Below, piece by piece: positions 1 to 13,340 of a DNA stretch of 64,000 nt; position 1 is the stretch's first letter; each line of letters begins with the position of its first letter. A program made the position numbers and the translations under genes. The stretch is from Arcuatula senhousia (Eukaryota; Mollusca; Bivalvia; Mytilida; Mytilidae): assembly GCA_963971305.1 (NCBI GenBank), contig OZ020305.1, forward strand, positions 1,769,001-1,833,000, given 5' to 3'. A model generated the notes under the pieces. It saw only the letters and a list, made by a program, of their open reading frames with translations, was not told the origin of the DNA and searched no databases.

Positions 1-118
1 ACAACAAAGTTCCAGACAATAAATTTTGCTACGCCTGACGCGCGTTTCGTCTATTCAAGACTCATCAGAGGCGCTCTACCAAAAGTTGAAAATGCCAAAC
101 ATTATATGACTAGATATT
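1..118 (-). repeat. Fragment of the 359-bp dispersed repeat (family A), cut by the window edge
   Basis: The sequence begins inside a copy of the repeat that also lies at 23413-24493, 33497-34118, 35345-35575, 41240-41455, 45020-45215 and 57185-57450. The diagnostic core GCCTGACGCGCGTTTCGTC is at about 36-54, followed by the conserved CTCATCAGAGGCGCTCTACC. It is in inverse orientation relative to the trimer at 23413. Confidence 0.85.
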
Positions 119-1185
119 TAAACGGATGATAGCCAATTTCTTAAATGATTGCCAGTAATGCATCGTGATGTTTTGTTTCAAACTTTTTATCGCCAACCAT
201 TTGTCGTCAATTTTTCAAGATATGGACAGTTAGCTCTTGATGAATTAAATTTTGAAATCCTACAGGCTTGAACATATTTTTAACAGATATAATATATTGT
301 AAAAAAAAACCAGGTATCAATAAAACTAGTATCACGTAATTATCATCTTGTAAAATGTTCAGTTATTTCTGGTGTAACATAATGCAGTTTCCTGAATTAT
401 AAAGTACTACAATGAACAAAATCATTATTACCAATCAATATGATTTAAGATTAGTCCCGGGTACAAGTAAAAAACTAGGTCTGTAAGTTCGTTTTGTTTA
501 GTTTTTACGTTACATCACCGCACTAGACAACCTTGTTACTTCCGTTACCGTGTATTGTCGTAACGTATCTGTCAATGTTTTGGCTGGATTAGTACAGCAA
601 TATTACGGAAAAATCAATTAAATCATAATTAATAAAGCTACTTTGCTTATTTTTTTTAACAAGATTATTATAGGTTGTCTTCACGCACTTGCTCAATCTA
701 GATTAAACAAACTCGCTTTTTACATTATACCCGGAGAACTTATTGAAAACAACATTGAAAGACAGAATTAGCGATTATAACTTTTTTCCAATCAATTATT
801 CAGAGAAATCTTAGACAATCGTGATTTTTAAGGTTGAAGCTCGTTTCTCGGCAACAAAATAATACTTTTTGTATTGAAACGGTGGGATGGAGAAACAATA
901 AATAAATTCTCTTCCTTGAGAAAGCGAAAGAAAATTCCATGGAAAGTTTGAAAACAGATCGAATCATATGTATGAAGAAAATAATTCTCCGAAATGATGT
1001 TATCTGAGAAAATATTTAGAGAAAAAAGAACGAAATATATACTCGTCGTGTTATTGTGGCTCTAGTTATTCAAGAAAAGGACCCATCCACTATCCCATCT
1101 ATTCTGTTCTGAACCTTTCTTCAATATAGTAATCAAATCGACAGATTATGGAGCTAACTTTGTATCAGTCCTACCACTGTTTGCT
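119..1185. other. Non-coding stretch, nothing recognised
   Basis: AT-rich DNA. No open frame of useful length, no RNA gene and no repeat shared with the rest of the window were seen. Confidence 0.5.
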
Positions 1186-1189
1186 TTAC

Positions 1190-1994
1190 TGCAAGTCAGA
1201 TGTTTTTATACGACTGCAAATTTTTTGTGATCGTATAATGTTATGGCGATGTCGTCGTCGTTGTCGTTGTCGTCGTCTGGGGACATTTGGTTTCCGTGCG
1301 ATAACTTGAGTAAATATTGACCAATTGTTATGAAATTGTGATATGATGTTTGTAACCACTAGAGGAAGGTTCCTATTGTATTTGGGGTTGATGGCCCTTA
1401 CCGTTTTGGAAAAAAGGGCCAAAAGGGACTAAAACGGGTGTATTGACACAACTGTTGTAGAATGTTTATTGTTCATTTGATTTTGAAAATTCTTTTTTTA
1501 TTGAATTCCTCATTAAATTATGTCAACAAAATGTGTCAATGGTTTTGATGTATATTGAACAGTTACATTGCTACAGGGGGCCAAAGACGGGCCACACCCA
1601 AAAAATCAACTTTTTTTTTGTGGTCCGATTTTTCAAAATCTCTTTTTCATTGGAATCCTTGTGAAAATCCCTGCCTGCATTTTTTCAATCAGATTTGCAA
1701 TATCTTTTTCTGTTTTTGAGATATAAGGGGCCGAAGGGGCAAAAAACGCCATTTTTAAAAGTTGGTCAAGGCAAATGGTTTACACAAGAAATTTAGCTGT
1801 AGTGTGCCAGCCAATTGTTGTGAAGTTTAAATATGATGATTATATACACTGAAGGAAGCTTTTTATTGCATTTGGGGTTATTGTTTTTAAAAAAAAGGGC
1901 CAAAAGGGGCTTAATCGTGTCAAAAATGTCAATGAATATAGATTTTTTTTATACGACCGCAAAAAATTTGCGGACGTATATTGGTATGATGCTG

Positions 1995-2026
<32 letters not shown>

Positions 2027-3600
2027 GTCGTCTGTTAACTTTAGTGTATACACGATAACTTTAGTTCTAGTTATCCAAATGCAATGAAATTTGACAATGA
2101 TATTTCTTACCATTAAAGGATGGATGGGATTGATTTTGGGAGTCCCCCCTTTTTTCGTTTGGAAATTAAGGGCCAAAAGGGGCCAAAATTGTAACTTTTT
2201 TGTTTGTTCTTACAATAACTTTTTCAAAATCTTCTCCTCTGAAACTACTGAACAGAATTCAATGAAACTTGGTATGATTGATCATTAGGGTGTCATGCAC
2301 TATAGTATTGTTTCAATTTCTGATTCGTCAAAAAACATGGCCGCCGTGGCTAAAAATAGACCAGGGGGGTCAGACTACTGTTTTTGGCTTGTAATTCAAA
2401 AAGTATAAGGGATAGATGAAATCTGATGCCACCCTACTGCTTTAGGATCAAAAGTTCTACAAAAGTCTCCATTTGGTCGAAGTTGTCAGAAGACCCCTTA
2501 TAGGGGTTATGGCCCCTTAAAGGTGAAAAATAGCATTTTTTCATGTTTTTGCCCTATAGTATGAAAATTATTGCAGATAGCAAAAAGCTGTTGCTTGCTT
2601 AATTGTTCAGCTCATTTAGCTCTACAAAAAACTCCATACGGTCGAAGTTGTCAGATGACCCCTTATAGGGGCTACAGCCCCTAAAATAATGTTTTTTCAT
2701 GTTTTTGGCCTATGAAATGAAAACTATAGCAGGTAGAAAGAAGCTGTTGCTTTCTTAAATGTTCAGCTCATTTACACAATTAAGAATTAATTTTTGCGAC
2801 CTTCCTTTTTCCCCCATGACGTAATTAGGGGCCAAATGGGGCCAAAATCGAAACTTTTTTATTTGTGGTCCGATTTTTAAAATTTTTTTTGCAAGTTTAT
2901 TCTTGTCAGGTAGTGAATCCAAATTTGAGAATTAATTTTTGTGACCATCCCCTTTTTCACTTGTTTTGTAATTAGGGGCCAAAAGGGGCCGTAATCAAAA
3001 CTTTTTTATTTCTGGTTTGTTTTTGAAATTTTTTTTTGCAAGTTTATTTTTGTCAAGTAGTGAATCCAAATTTGAGAAATTATTTTTGCAACCCCACCCC
3101 TTTTCACCTGTTACATAATTAGGGGCCAAAAGGGACCGAAATTGAATTTTTTTTAATTCTTGTCCGATTTTGACAATTTTTTTGCAAGAGTAGAATACAA
3201 AATTGAAAATTTTTATTTTTACTCCCTGGGTCGAAAGTCCACCAGAGCAGCATGTGTCAAAAACCTTTGTCAGTCCACCATGGGCTGCATGTGTCCAGAG
3301 CAATAGACTATCCATATTGGGCCTAAAATGTACAGGGTTCAACATGTTGCGGTCGTATCATGCTGCGCTCGGCGAAGCTTTTTATTTCTATTAAATGTTA
3401 TTGTAAATATATATGTGTCAAATATACATTTAAAAGATCACCATAGGTTGCATGTGTAAAAAAGCTTTGGCAGTCCACCACGGTCTGCATGTGACCAAAG
3501 CAATAGACTATCCATATTGGGCCTCCAATGTACAGGGTTCAACTTGTTGCGGTCATATCATGCTGCGCCCGGTGTAGCTTTTTATTACAACTTTAGTAGA
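1190..3600 (+). mobile_element. Composite bivalve repeat with GTC microsatellite and internal reiterated modules
   Basis: Two starts of the same module are visible, at about 1203 and 1951, each reading TTTTTATACGACYGCAAA then a (GTC)n run (1250-1275; 1990-2030). They are followed by repeated blocks containing GGGGCCAAAAGGGGCC-like motifs (1730, 1895, 2170, 2830, 2975, 3120). Two blocks at about 3235-3395 and 3450-3590 share the motifs GCAATAGACTATCCATATTGG and TTGCGGTCRTATCATGCTGCG. The outer ends look like inverted copies (TATACGACYGCA against TGCGGTCRTATCA). No transposase is encoded, so this is best read as a non-autonomous element or a nest of such elements. Similar modules with GTCCGTC runs occur at 4945, 42510, 47910 and 57925. 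ORFs of 60-116 codons here are low complexity and not gene-like. Confidence 0.55.
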
Positions 3601-4944
3601 CGAATCATAAGCCTATGATTACACCCAATGTCGGAATATTGGGTCTTTTTAAGAACATTGAACTCGTAAAGTCTTCGGTATATAGCTTCTTAATGAAGTT
3701 GCTGAGAGCCTTATTTTGTCCATCCACCTACCCCAAAATAACAGCTCTGATAATAGAAAAGGCAATTAAATTGTATGCCCAACCTACGAGACTAGAGGTC
3801 ATATATTGTTCAGGTCCGTTTGTCCGTCTGTTCCTTTTCCGTTTTTGGGAGGAGCGTGTTTATCTGTAGTTTAATATCAAATTCTATATTAGATCAGGTT
3901 AGTTTGACATACTTCTTACTGAACTATTTTCCGCGGTTTCTGGAAAAGCAATTCCTACAATGATAAGTTGTAACTATATTCTCTAATGTGTAATAATTAA
4001 ACAGAAGATGAGATGCTTAGTTTAATTGTACCATAAATTTGATGAAGATAGCAGCCGCCATTAAACTGCTCTACTTGTAACCCGTGAAAATAATGTATGT
4101 TTAGCCTGTGTGGGCCTCATTATTAAACTCAACGCCTATTGTGTTTGTATTTTGAATAGATGCAAATCGCTATTTTCTATTAGCAAGTTATTTATAAGTA
4201 TTCGTTTTATATTTGAAGTGTTCGTTGAAGTGTTTGTATCTAAATTTTTATCAAAGTTTAATCATCAAGTTGTATTCAGTATGTAAAAAATCTAGACATT
4301 TATTTTATTGTCTTAAACCACCAGAAGTCATTTCTTGACAAACAGAAAAATTGAACCTAACCTGCAAAGCAATCCCTAGCCATAATAAGATTAGGCAACC
4401 TGCATTGCGTAACTTTCGTCTACGTTAGACGACATGGGCAAGGCTTACCAGAAAGCGGTATATATCGACCACGTTCAAGACGTGTGGTATGGGAAAAGGT
4501 TGCCAAAAGTTGCTATGTTATTCCTTGACTTTTGTCTTCACTTAAAAATTTTTATGGAAGACTCGTGTGTTTATATTTGTGCTTTGTCTAGGAAATTTGA
4601 TAGGGGGAAGGTTGGGCCCAAAAACTAGTTTAACCCCGCCACATATTTTATGTGCCTGTCCTTATCCTATAATCTTTGACACAGCTTTCGTTTGTACTTG
4701 TCTTTTTGATGTTTTCTGCTCCTTGTTTAAGAATGGGGTTTATCTGCGACTATTTCAGGACTGGATTTGAATTATATGCATTTTATTTAGTGCAGAACCG
4801 TGAGCAGTGTCAAATGGCCTCGTTGAAGGCTGCTGGCGGTTGTCCTTTGTGGTTTTTCTGAATTGCCGCTTGATTGTGGGCTGTGTCGCGTACACTTATT
4901 CAACATCCCATTATTTTCTATCGTGTGTACATAGACAAATATGA
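3601..4944. other. Non-coding stretch, nothing recognised
   Basis: AT-rich with a few short random ORFs (for example at 3615, 4434, 4567) that lack similarity to known proteins or exon borders. Confidence 0.45.
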
Positions 4945-5385
4945 GATTTTTATGGCCCGACCACGTATGTGGATCGACCGTATAGTTTTACCCTTGTCCG
5001 TCCGTCCGTCCGTAACACTTTGGTTAAGTTCTTGGTTAAGGTCCATTACTCGGATACAAGATGTTGGGGGTCAATGATATTGGGTAAGGTGACTCCATTC
5101 AATAGAAATGAGGTCACTGTGACCAATATTTTACAAATGAATGACTTTGGTTAAGTTCTTGGTTAAGGACCATATCTTGAAAACTACATGTTAGGGGTCA
5201 ATAATATTTTACTACTCGATGAGTCTTGGAAACATGGCACAACCAACCAGAAATAAGGTCACAGCGACCTCTATTTTACACATGAACACTTTTGATCAAT
5301 TTCTTGGTAAAGATCCATATCCCAGGTAATACACATTGAGGGTCAATGATATTTCAAGAACGGAAGGGCCATCCTGTGGCTCAAA
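4945..5385 (+). repeat. Bivalve repeat module with GTCCGTCCGTCC run
   Basis: Starts near ATGGCCCGACCACGTATGTGG (4951-4971), then a GTCCGTCCGTCCGT run at 4996-5011. Two or three degenerate sub-repeats follow, built on GGTTAAGTTCTTGGTTAAGG (5028, 5151, 5300) and GGGGTCAATAATATT-like blocks. No coding sequence. Confidence 0.5.
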
Positions 5386-5389
5386 GACA

Positions 5390-5715
5390 CATTTTCTAGT
5401 TTCTCTCAGAAAAGTACAGATGTTGGTTTGTGATAGAGTTTTGTTTTGTCCTCCTTTACCGGATTTTTGACACGCTGAATTAATTGTTAGCAAAGCGACG
5501 GGTGTGTTGCAACAAGCAGGAACAGCTTATAACCTTCCGTAGCACGTAATTTCACTTTAGTTACGACTTTTATTAGCTTTGTTTATTGGCATTTAGTTGT
5601 GTATTAATGTGGTCAGTTTCTTTGTGTAGTTTTTGTTCATGTTAATTGATTTTTTCTTTGGCCTATCAGACCCTTGATTTCGAATGCCCCATTGGTTCCT
5701 CTCTGCTTCTTAACT
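5390..5715 (+). mobile_element. Diverged 3' tail of a Penelope-like element (family B)
   Basis: Shares ordered motifs with the 3' part of the element at 54750-55660 read on its own strand: ACAGATGTTGGTTTGTGATA, CACGCTGAAT, GCGACGGGTGTG, AGCAGGAAC, then CCCCATTGGTTCCTCT and CTTCTTA. Strongly decayed, no open frame. Confidence 0.55.
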
Positions 5716-5869
5716 CAAACCAACACCTGCCTAAAAAGAGATCAATCTTTACAGTTGTACATTGAAGCATCAGACTAAATTGTTTACCATTATTTTGAAA
5801 GTCCCGAACACAGAAAGTTATCAAGTTTTCACGCTTGTTGTAAATATTATAAAAGTTACCAAGTTTTCG

Positions 5870-6000
5870 GTAGTTATTGTGTTTCCGTGTTTTATGTGCT
5901 GTCTGTTTTTTGTCCTGTCCTTGTTTGTGTTAACTGGTTTTGTCTCTGCCCTTTCGGACTTTGACATTCGGAAGCCCCATAGGTACCTCTTTTTCTTTCA
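5870..6000 (+). mobile_element. Family B 3'-tail fragment
   Basis: Contains GTTTCCGTGTTTTATGTGCTG, TGGTTTTGTCTCTGCCCTTT and GACATTCGGAAGCCCCATAG, matching the terminal part of the family B tail seen at 15838-16085 (other strand). The 100-codon ORF spanning it (5762-6064) is an artefact of this non-coding tail. Confidence 0.6.
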
Positions 6001-7884
6001 CGCTTGTTGTCAAGAAAAATATATAATCGCGGCTTTTCGCTCTGTAGTCTCAATGTTTCGGTGAAGTGCACGGTCTTTATTTATGAACAGGTAGGCTTGA
6101 AGTCCATTGTAAGCGTCAGACAAGTTTATACCACTCAATGACGATATGACACGTTTTAATGGTATTGTCGAATATGAAGTAACATACACAGGCTCAAACC
6201 CCTCGTAGGGATTTTGTTTTTAGCACGTTGACAGGATTGTGAAACCATTGTATTATGATTTCTATGAGATTTGGAGACCGGAGCCGAGAAGAATGGCAGT
6301 GGTCAATCCCATGGTAGAAAGCCTGCGATGTAGATAAGGTCAAAATATACAATATAACGTCAGGGGATCAAATACAATGTCCAAGTCAATGGTAATCTTA
6401 ATTGAAAGTAAAGTCAGTCCGATATTACCAATTGTATTTATTAAGACAATTTGTATATATAGCGGATTGTACTGTGATATGGAGAAGTCAATCTCATTCT
6501 GTCGTCCATTGATCATTTAGGACTTATATACTGACTTGGGACTTCTGGATCTTAATTTAGAGAAATACAGCCATGAACTTAGTAGAATATTAATATTCTA
6601 ATGCTAGATGAATGGAGCTTTGTTGTTGACTGTCGTTAGCCTGGAAGTTCATGCTGTCATCTTGTTTTCTTGGTTTTGACAAGTATTCTTATTTAAATAC
6701 AATCATTAAGATAAATGGAGTAATGAGATTAAGAGTGGTTCAATCTTTTGAAATTTGTGCGGATAGCTAGGTCATTTGCGGTTGTAATTTTGCGATTGTT
6801 TATTCCAGGGTCGTTGTCGGGTAAACTGACACCGTGGGCTAACCATCATGTGCGTTTAAAAGGGTGTAAAATCTGTGGATGTGGAAGGTCGATCTCTGAT
6901 TAACTCTGGGTACTGCGGTTGTGCCCATCATTTAAACTGACAATGTGCGTTAAAAAGGATGTAAAATGTAATAAAAAAACAAACTATATTTTTCTTTTGG
7001 TGACATTTACATGTATTTTATTTCAACAACCGCTTTATCTTTTATTCCACCGTTTCAAAATGGCACTTAGAAATAAACAATATCAATAAAATTACTAAAC
7101 TTATTTTGGTTTTTCAATCGACAGTATACATAGTAAATTTAAAAATAACCATATTTTGACACATACGAAGTTAAGACAACCACTTTTCCTATGACAGTTA
7201 CATGAAATTGATCGCTAGACTACAAGGAAACACTTTTTATCTCATAAATCTACGACTATTGGATGAAAGATGCAGGAGAAGAGAGAAATACTGCTGTTAT
7301 TTAATGGTATTGTTCAAGATTTTAAAAATGACAAATGAAGCAGCTCCTCATCAGAAAAGTAACAATAAAAAAGTTTGATATTTTCAAGCTCGTTAAAAAG
7401 GACGGATGTACGTGCTGGTTCATCGGTCTTTTCGTTCCTAATCAGGCTTTCTCCAATTTTAATTATTCTATAAGAAAAGCCACTTTGTCTGCTTGACATT
7501 TTTTTCATCTTCTCATTGCAGCAAGTTTAATCTTAGGGCATTAATTATTCTACATCCACAGTCTTTTAATGTCATTATATAAATGGTTTCTCTAAGTATG
7601 TCGAAATGATTGTAATTAGTTTCTACCATCGATTGAAGCTCTCTTATATAATGTCCCAATCTTTTCTTATCCCTAGACACTTAACAGCCAAGTAAAGACA
7701 AGACTAATTGCCCTGTCCTTACCACTAATTGTTTTATTGTAGATTTGTTATAAAGCTCTTTTCGAGTGTCTCCTGTCCTTATATTTCCTCCTAGGTGCTA
7801 AATAGAATAAACATTCGTCTCTTGTCACCGGAGAATTGCGCACTAAACTTAACCCTTGTTGTCAGCTATGACTTAGAATTGTTA
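6001..7884. other. Non-coding stretch, nothing recognised
   Basis: About 1.9 kb of AT-rich sequence upstream of FOCAD. No exon, RNA gene or shared repeat was identified. The minus-strand ORF at 7314-7508 shows no domain. Confidence 0.45.
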
Positions 7885-8035
7885 TAGCTTAATAGACGAT
7901 AAAGAGATGTGGTATATGTAGACGCGACACAACAAGCGTAAAGAAACGGCAATTTAAAAAAATCACAATGGAAAACAGCCAGCAGTCTTCAACATGACCA
8001 GAGGCTTTCATTGGTCCTAGACTAAAAATACAATA
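7885..8035 (+). repeat. Dispersed repeat family E, copy 1
   Basis: Contains GGCAATTTAAAAAAATCACA and AAAACAGCCAGCAGTCTTCA then ACATGACCAGAGG, nearly identical to the copy at 12940-13070. A third copy, split by an inserted element, lies at 42430-43560. Confidence 0.65.
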
Positions 8036-8205
8036 CATAATATTAAAATAAAGGTAACAACAAAACTACCGAACTTGAATGATCAATCTCATAGTCCAGA
8101 GAAAATGACAAAAACGAATCAGTCATACCGGAGAATTGGTGGATCGCAATGGTCCTGACTTGGTACAGGCATTTCAGACGAAACTAATCCCTATGTCGGA
8201 AATCG
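8036..8205 (-). repeat. Dispersed repeat family D, partial copy
   Basis: Shares ACTACCGAACTTGAATGATC, ATGACAAAAACGAATCAGTC and CGCAATGGTCCTGACTTGGT with the copies at 11215, 51450 and 56505. This copy carries only one end of the roughly 300-bp unit. Probably a non-autonomous SINE- or MITE-like element; no ORF. Confidence 0.65.
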
Positions 8206-8689
8206 ATTACCGGTACGTCACCGGGACTACAAACTGACAATCAAAAATTGCTCATGCCACACGCGTGTAGCTTACAGTCTTTTTCATGATAATACAATAC
8301 TATAACAAAGTACAGTCGTATTTGTTTAAGAAAATGCAAAAAAGCGATGAAATTTGTTGCAAACTGGTTAAAAGTCCATACTATTGCATTAGATCTAGGT
8401 AAAAATTGAGTGAAAAGGAAATTTCGACAGTCGATATACTAAGTTATTTTTATATTCAATTCCTAGCAGTAACTGGACTTATATTAAGCCCCGGCTATTG
8501 CCTCAACTTACGGAACAAGATTTATGATAATTTGAGGTTCTTGTATACCGCTTTTTACAACTGTTATTGCACTATTTTATTAAACTGGTTGGTCACGGGT
8601 CAGTTATTTCGGACTTCTTCCTTTAAATCTCACCTTAAAGACCGAGGAAGTTAGGCTCCGCCCAACCTTGTGAATATAATAGAGTAATA
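8206..8689. other. Non-coding stretch, nothing recognised
   Basis: AT-rich; an 82-codon ORF at 8406-8654 has no recognisable domain and its composition does not differ from its surroundings. Confidence 0.4.
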
Positions 8690-8945
8690 AGTCGTCTCAA
8701 AAAGGGTCACCCGTGGTTATTGGGCCGTGCAAACTAGTGGAATATACAACCGGAGCAGTCGTTAAGGCGCTTACAGTAATCATCCAACATTTCCATCACT
8801 ACCCAACCACGTACTCATTTACAGTTGAGTCGACTGGAACAATTGAAGTAAAGTTTCTCATTCTAGAGTACAACACGATAGTGTTGGCGACTGGATTCGA
8901 ACTGGTCAAACGCCTTAACCATTACACCATTGCGTCGTTTAAGAA
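8690..8945 (-). mobile_element. Possible tRNA-derived SINE (minus strand, degenerate head)
   Basis: On the minus strand from about 8938 down, the sequence reads AATGGTGTAATGGTTAAGGC (A-box-like), followed after a shortened spacer by GTTCGAATCCAGTCGCC (B-box-like). The A-to-B distance is shorter than in a real tRNA, so this cannot be an intact tRNA gene. Body and 3' end of the element are not well defined. Confidence 0.35.
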
Positions 8946-11214
8946 CTGAAATATCTTTTCATATATTAGGTACATCGAAAATAAACTCTTTTCGAAAAGT
9001 GTTACGCATACGTGTTCAAACGAAAAAGTTCTCAAACTAGATATTAATTTACTCATACGTGTACAAGTCAAAAGGTTCCGAAACTAGATATTAATTAAAT
9101 ATTTCTCAATTAGTCTAAACCGCCCAAATCAGATGTCTAGTCTGAATAAAAATTACAATAATTGAATAAAAAAGGATGTTTCGCTTTCTTGTCGAATGAA
9201 TTATTTATTTTATTCACTGAATACGTAAACTTTATGAAACCCAGTGTATCCTGCTTGTAATTAAAACTAAAGTAAAAATACAGAAATGTATATATTACTA
9301 GAAAAGATTATTTTATACCATTTTATACCGACTTGGTGTACATCGTTTGGTATTTTTTTCTCGTTAATACAAAGTATCTTAATAAAAACATATCAATTGC
9401 ATCTGTTTCATTATGGTTTACCATAACGTTTTCTTGTACACAAATATCCCTTTAAATGTATTTCAGATTAATATAGTTCTTTTCTTAATAGAACTCTTTC
9501 CAAACAAACGGCCTGTTTATACTATAAAGACACTCTTTTATATGTCTTTCAATGAGAGGAACCTTTACTTGCAATTTCTGTTTTGGTTTATTTTTATAAG
9601 AAATATAGAGTTTCCTTAAGCAAAGCTAGTCGATTCACGAGTTTTGAACTAAACTGCATGAACAAATATTTCATGTTTAGTCGACTTCCTTTTTTAAGTC
9701 GAAGGAAACATTTGTTGGGCTACTTTATCATCAATATTTTTAGGGAGAGGTGAAAATTTTTTTACCGGTTATTACACGTTAATTTAGATTTGACCATTTT
9801 TACGTGTGGTCTCGTCTAACTATACTTGATTTGTTTAAAACTTGTTCAAATACACTTTTTCGGTTTAATTTTCCAAAGATAAATTATAAGCAAGATTTTA
9901 AAAAAAATGAATTTATTTCGGAAAATATCAATGTGCATATTTTAATTTATAAAAAGAGAAAAATAATGAAAATCTTACCTTATAAAAGTTAGCTTTTATG
10001 ATAAATTTTCCAAGCTATAAATCCATATTTTATAATTGAATAATTGTAACATCCACACGTATAAATCCTTGGTTGTCTTTAATACTTATTTGGTCGTTTT
10101 AAGGAACTGATTGCTAATTATTAGTGTTCCGTGAAGTTCTGTAGAATCGATAGCTCCAGTACAAACGCGCACCTGTTATCGGTCGTTCTCACGGATTGAA
10201 TGAATCAAACCCTACGTCTCCTCTTCTTCTATATTCTTTCCTGCTTTACTATCGATTAAAAAGTCTTAATTTTGGAACAAAGTGATGAAGCCTTTGTAGT
10301 TTTGATTTGTTACCGGGCAGTCACTACCTGAACTTAGCTTAAGGTTTTTTCAAGATTTATTTTTCATAATTTGGCGAAACTTGAGAACGAACAAAAGTAA
10401 TTAACTATAAAAGACGTATATTTCGTGCTCATTAATTTAAATAAAATACACTAGCATTCAGCAATGATCATGGAAAACAATACTTTACGGAATTATCAGG
10501 AACGATTTGTAATTCGAAACTCGGACGTCATTGATGAAGCTAGCTTAGTATAGCGTGACTTATCTCTTTCATAAGGATTACCGCGAGTGGACATGAAAAT
10601 ACTAATTGCTATTTATACCCCGTAGTGCCCGATGTTACCCAGATTCTTTATGAGCATTATTGAGAATTATCCAAGCTTGTATCTTATTCCATATACAGAT
10701 AAATCCCAAGTTCTTGACAAGAAAATAGCTTTGGGGGTTAAAAGATTTGCACGACCTTGCTGCCATAATTATCTGATGCTGAGTTCGTCTCCAGTCATTC
10801 TGTTGACAAATTAAGACCAACACCAACAGATAGGAACACTAATGGAGTTTTCCTGCTCGTCACGAACTATCTTGATTTGCTTGGTCAAATGTCAATGTCG
10901 AACTAATCCTAATGCTCATTGTTTTGTAGTACTAGATTTTCATTTTTTGATTTTGTGACGCCTTAATTGCGTTGTTGTTTTCGGAACATTTCTAAACAGT
11001 GCTTGGTTGTTCTTTTCTTTTGTCTTTTAGAATATCGTATATTTTAGATTTCAGTGACAATATTCTAACGCCATGAATTTTTCGCTTGAGATGCCAAGGT
11101 TAAGGTTTACCGGTCCTTATGAACGTATAAATACGTAATAAATAAGGCATTGGACATTTAACATTGTATTTTGAACAGACCGCGTTTGGTCAACTCTGCC
11201 TTTCAAAATCAAAC
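8946..11214. other. Non-coding AT-rich stretch, nothing recognised
   Basis: Contains runs of A/T and short ORFs (9413, 9804, 10632) made mostly of AT-rich codons (F, I, K, N, Y). No splice-bounded exon matching the missing FOCAD N-terminus could be found here. Confidence 0.45.
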
Positions 11215-11400
11215 TATTACAAATACAATTGTATTAAAACAAATCAAGCAATGGAAGAAGGAAGTTTGGCGCGCCATAAAACCTGGTTTCATTTGAAATG
11301 CATGTACCAAGTCAGGACCATTGCAATCTATAACTATTCCGGTGTGTCTTCCATGTTTGGTCTTTTCACTTTGCATTGAGATCGATCCTTCAAGTTCAGT
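11215..11400 (+). repeat. Dispersed repeat family D, diverged copy
   Basis: Contains AATGGAAGAAGGAAGTTTGG, CATAAAACCTGGTTTCATTT, ACCAAGTCAGGACCATTGCA and a GATCCTTCAAGTTCAGTAAT end, matching the unit at 56570-56755 in the same orientation. The 71-codon ORF at 11164 overlaps it and is not a gene. Confidence 0.65.
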
Positions 11401-11859
11401 AATTTTGTTATTACTTTTATTTATTAAAATATGGTTTTTGTGCTGAAAGCTTTATCAAGAAAAAGAAGGTGAAATAAAGTTCACATAGAACATGGTTGAT
11501 TCCCAGAACACTATTGTAGATCAGTGTATCGCTTTTCTATCTTTCGTTAGGCAAGACTTTTAGGTCGTGTTCCTGCAGCTGCTATTTGATATCTGACCAG
11601 TAGAAAATTACCAGCTTATCTGGCGGGGAAGTCGGTTTTGCTTCTATTTCAATTGAATTGTTCAATGATATTTTGATTGCACTGTTTCAATTTTATCTTA
11701 GCCTGACTTGTAACGAGAGAACTACGGGTTTATATCGATGATATTTTATATGAAGGTGTATTTAGACCATCTGCATTATCGTTAGTGATGCGGTAAAAAA
11801 AAAGAACAATATTCGTTTTCACCTTATTCTACCTTTCGCGAAACCAGTGGAGTGTAGGG
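11401..11859. other. Non-coding stretch, nothing recognised
   Basis: No shared repeat or coding signal seen. Confidence 0.4.
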
Positions 11860-13340
11860 TTTCGACATTCCACTCGTCCGAACAGGTTTCCAAAGAGTAA
11901 CTTTTGATCACTTTGATAGAATTACATGAAACTTACAAACAAAAAAGTTTATGGTATACGAATGAAGCCTATTGATTGAGGTGTTAAATAGTCAAAGATT
12001 TAAAAAATGTAGAAACGGTTTGAGAGAAAAATTGGTTTCCAATACGTAACTTTAGAATGCCTTGACATAAATTCATGAAACTTATACACATTCAAGCATA
12101 CGATATAAAAACAAAGCCTTTTAAATTTAAGTCAAAAGTTCAAAACACATTCAGAAGTTTAGAAAAAAAAGTAGACATTGATTTTAGATTAAAATTGGTT
12201 ACTTGTGCACAACTTTTGATTGCTTAAATAACCTTTTACCATATTATCACACATCAAAGTTTTAAGATAAGAAAGAAGCTTATGGGTGTTTGGTATAAAA
12301 AGAACAAGGTCAGAGGTCAAGGTCACAATTTCTGGAAAACCAAAATTTTAGAATGAAATGGGTTTTTAAGGCGTCATTTTAAAAAGACTTTGATAGAATT
12401 TCAGGAAACCTACACACATTAGGCCTTTTAGTTAAGAAATATGCCCGTTTATTTGGGGGTCAATGGATAAAAGGTGAAGGTCACAGGTTTAGAAAAATGG
12501 AAATTTTAGACTGATATTGGTTTTTTGAAGCATAACAGCTAAAGGCTTCACATTATTTCATGAATCTTACATACATGAAGCTTTTGAAGTAAGGAAAATG
12601 CCTATTGATTTGGATGAAGTTGTTAAAGGTCAATCCACAAGTGATTAAATTTGAATAGATTAAAGGTCAAGATCACAAGTTTTGCCAGGCAAGGGACAGC
12701 AAACCATGCAACTCATGTATCCTTCATCCTGACTTTTTTCCTGCAGTGGTGGGGACTACTGACTGGGTCTTTAAAAATTTGTGTACTGAACATAACTTTT
12801 GAACCCCTGCTGATTAAGAAATTTACACACATTGATGCTTATGAATTAGGGAAAACACGTATTGGTTTTGAAAGTTAAATATTTGAAACCTTTGAAATTT
12901 TAAACGGATGAGCTTTGAAAGCCTAAATGTAGACCATAAAGATATGTGGAATAAGTGTACGTAACACAACCAACATTAAAGAAACAGCAATTTAAAAAAT
13001 CACAATGGAAAACAGCCAGCAGTCTTCAACATGACCAGAGGTCATTGCTCGCTGTCCTTCATTGGCCTTACATAGATTTCATGAAACTTATAAAAATTAA
13101 AGGTTGTGAAAAACACCTTTTTATTTATTTATTTTTTTTTACCAAAATGTCATAGGTCAAGGCTACAAGTCTTTTAACCCTAGAAAGTTAAGGCAGAGCA
13201 TCACTATGGAATGCACGTAAAGATTTTTATGAATTTTTGAATTAAGGACAACTTTTGATTTTTGAATCAATAAGTCAAAGGTCAAGGTCACATATGTTTG
13301 TTTTTACGTAGAAAATTATGCTGAAAAGTTTGTTCAGGTC
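11860..13340 (+). repeat. Degenerate tandem repeat of about 170-bp modules
   Basis: Modules recur at about 11890, 12050, 12200, 12370, 12520, 12770, 13060 and 13240. Each holds an 'attt-catgaaactta-cacacatt-aag' block, then 'gcctattgatttg', then AAAGGTCAAGGTCAC-like text. A single further module lies at 27560-27700 beyond the satellite. No ORF survives across modules. It resembles the long internal repeats of bivalve non-autonomous elements. Confidence 0.55.
12940..13070 (+). repeat. Dispersed repeat family E, copy 2
   Basis: GATATGTGGAATAAGTGTAC, then GGAAAACAGCCAGCAGTCTT and ACATGACCAGAGG, matching 7885-8035. It is embedded in the degenerate tandem array. Confidence 0.65.

Noticed and set aside
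1833..2288. ORFs with poly-Ser or poly-Asp runs
   Set aside because: They arise from the (GTC)n microsatellite of a repeat element.
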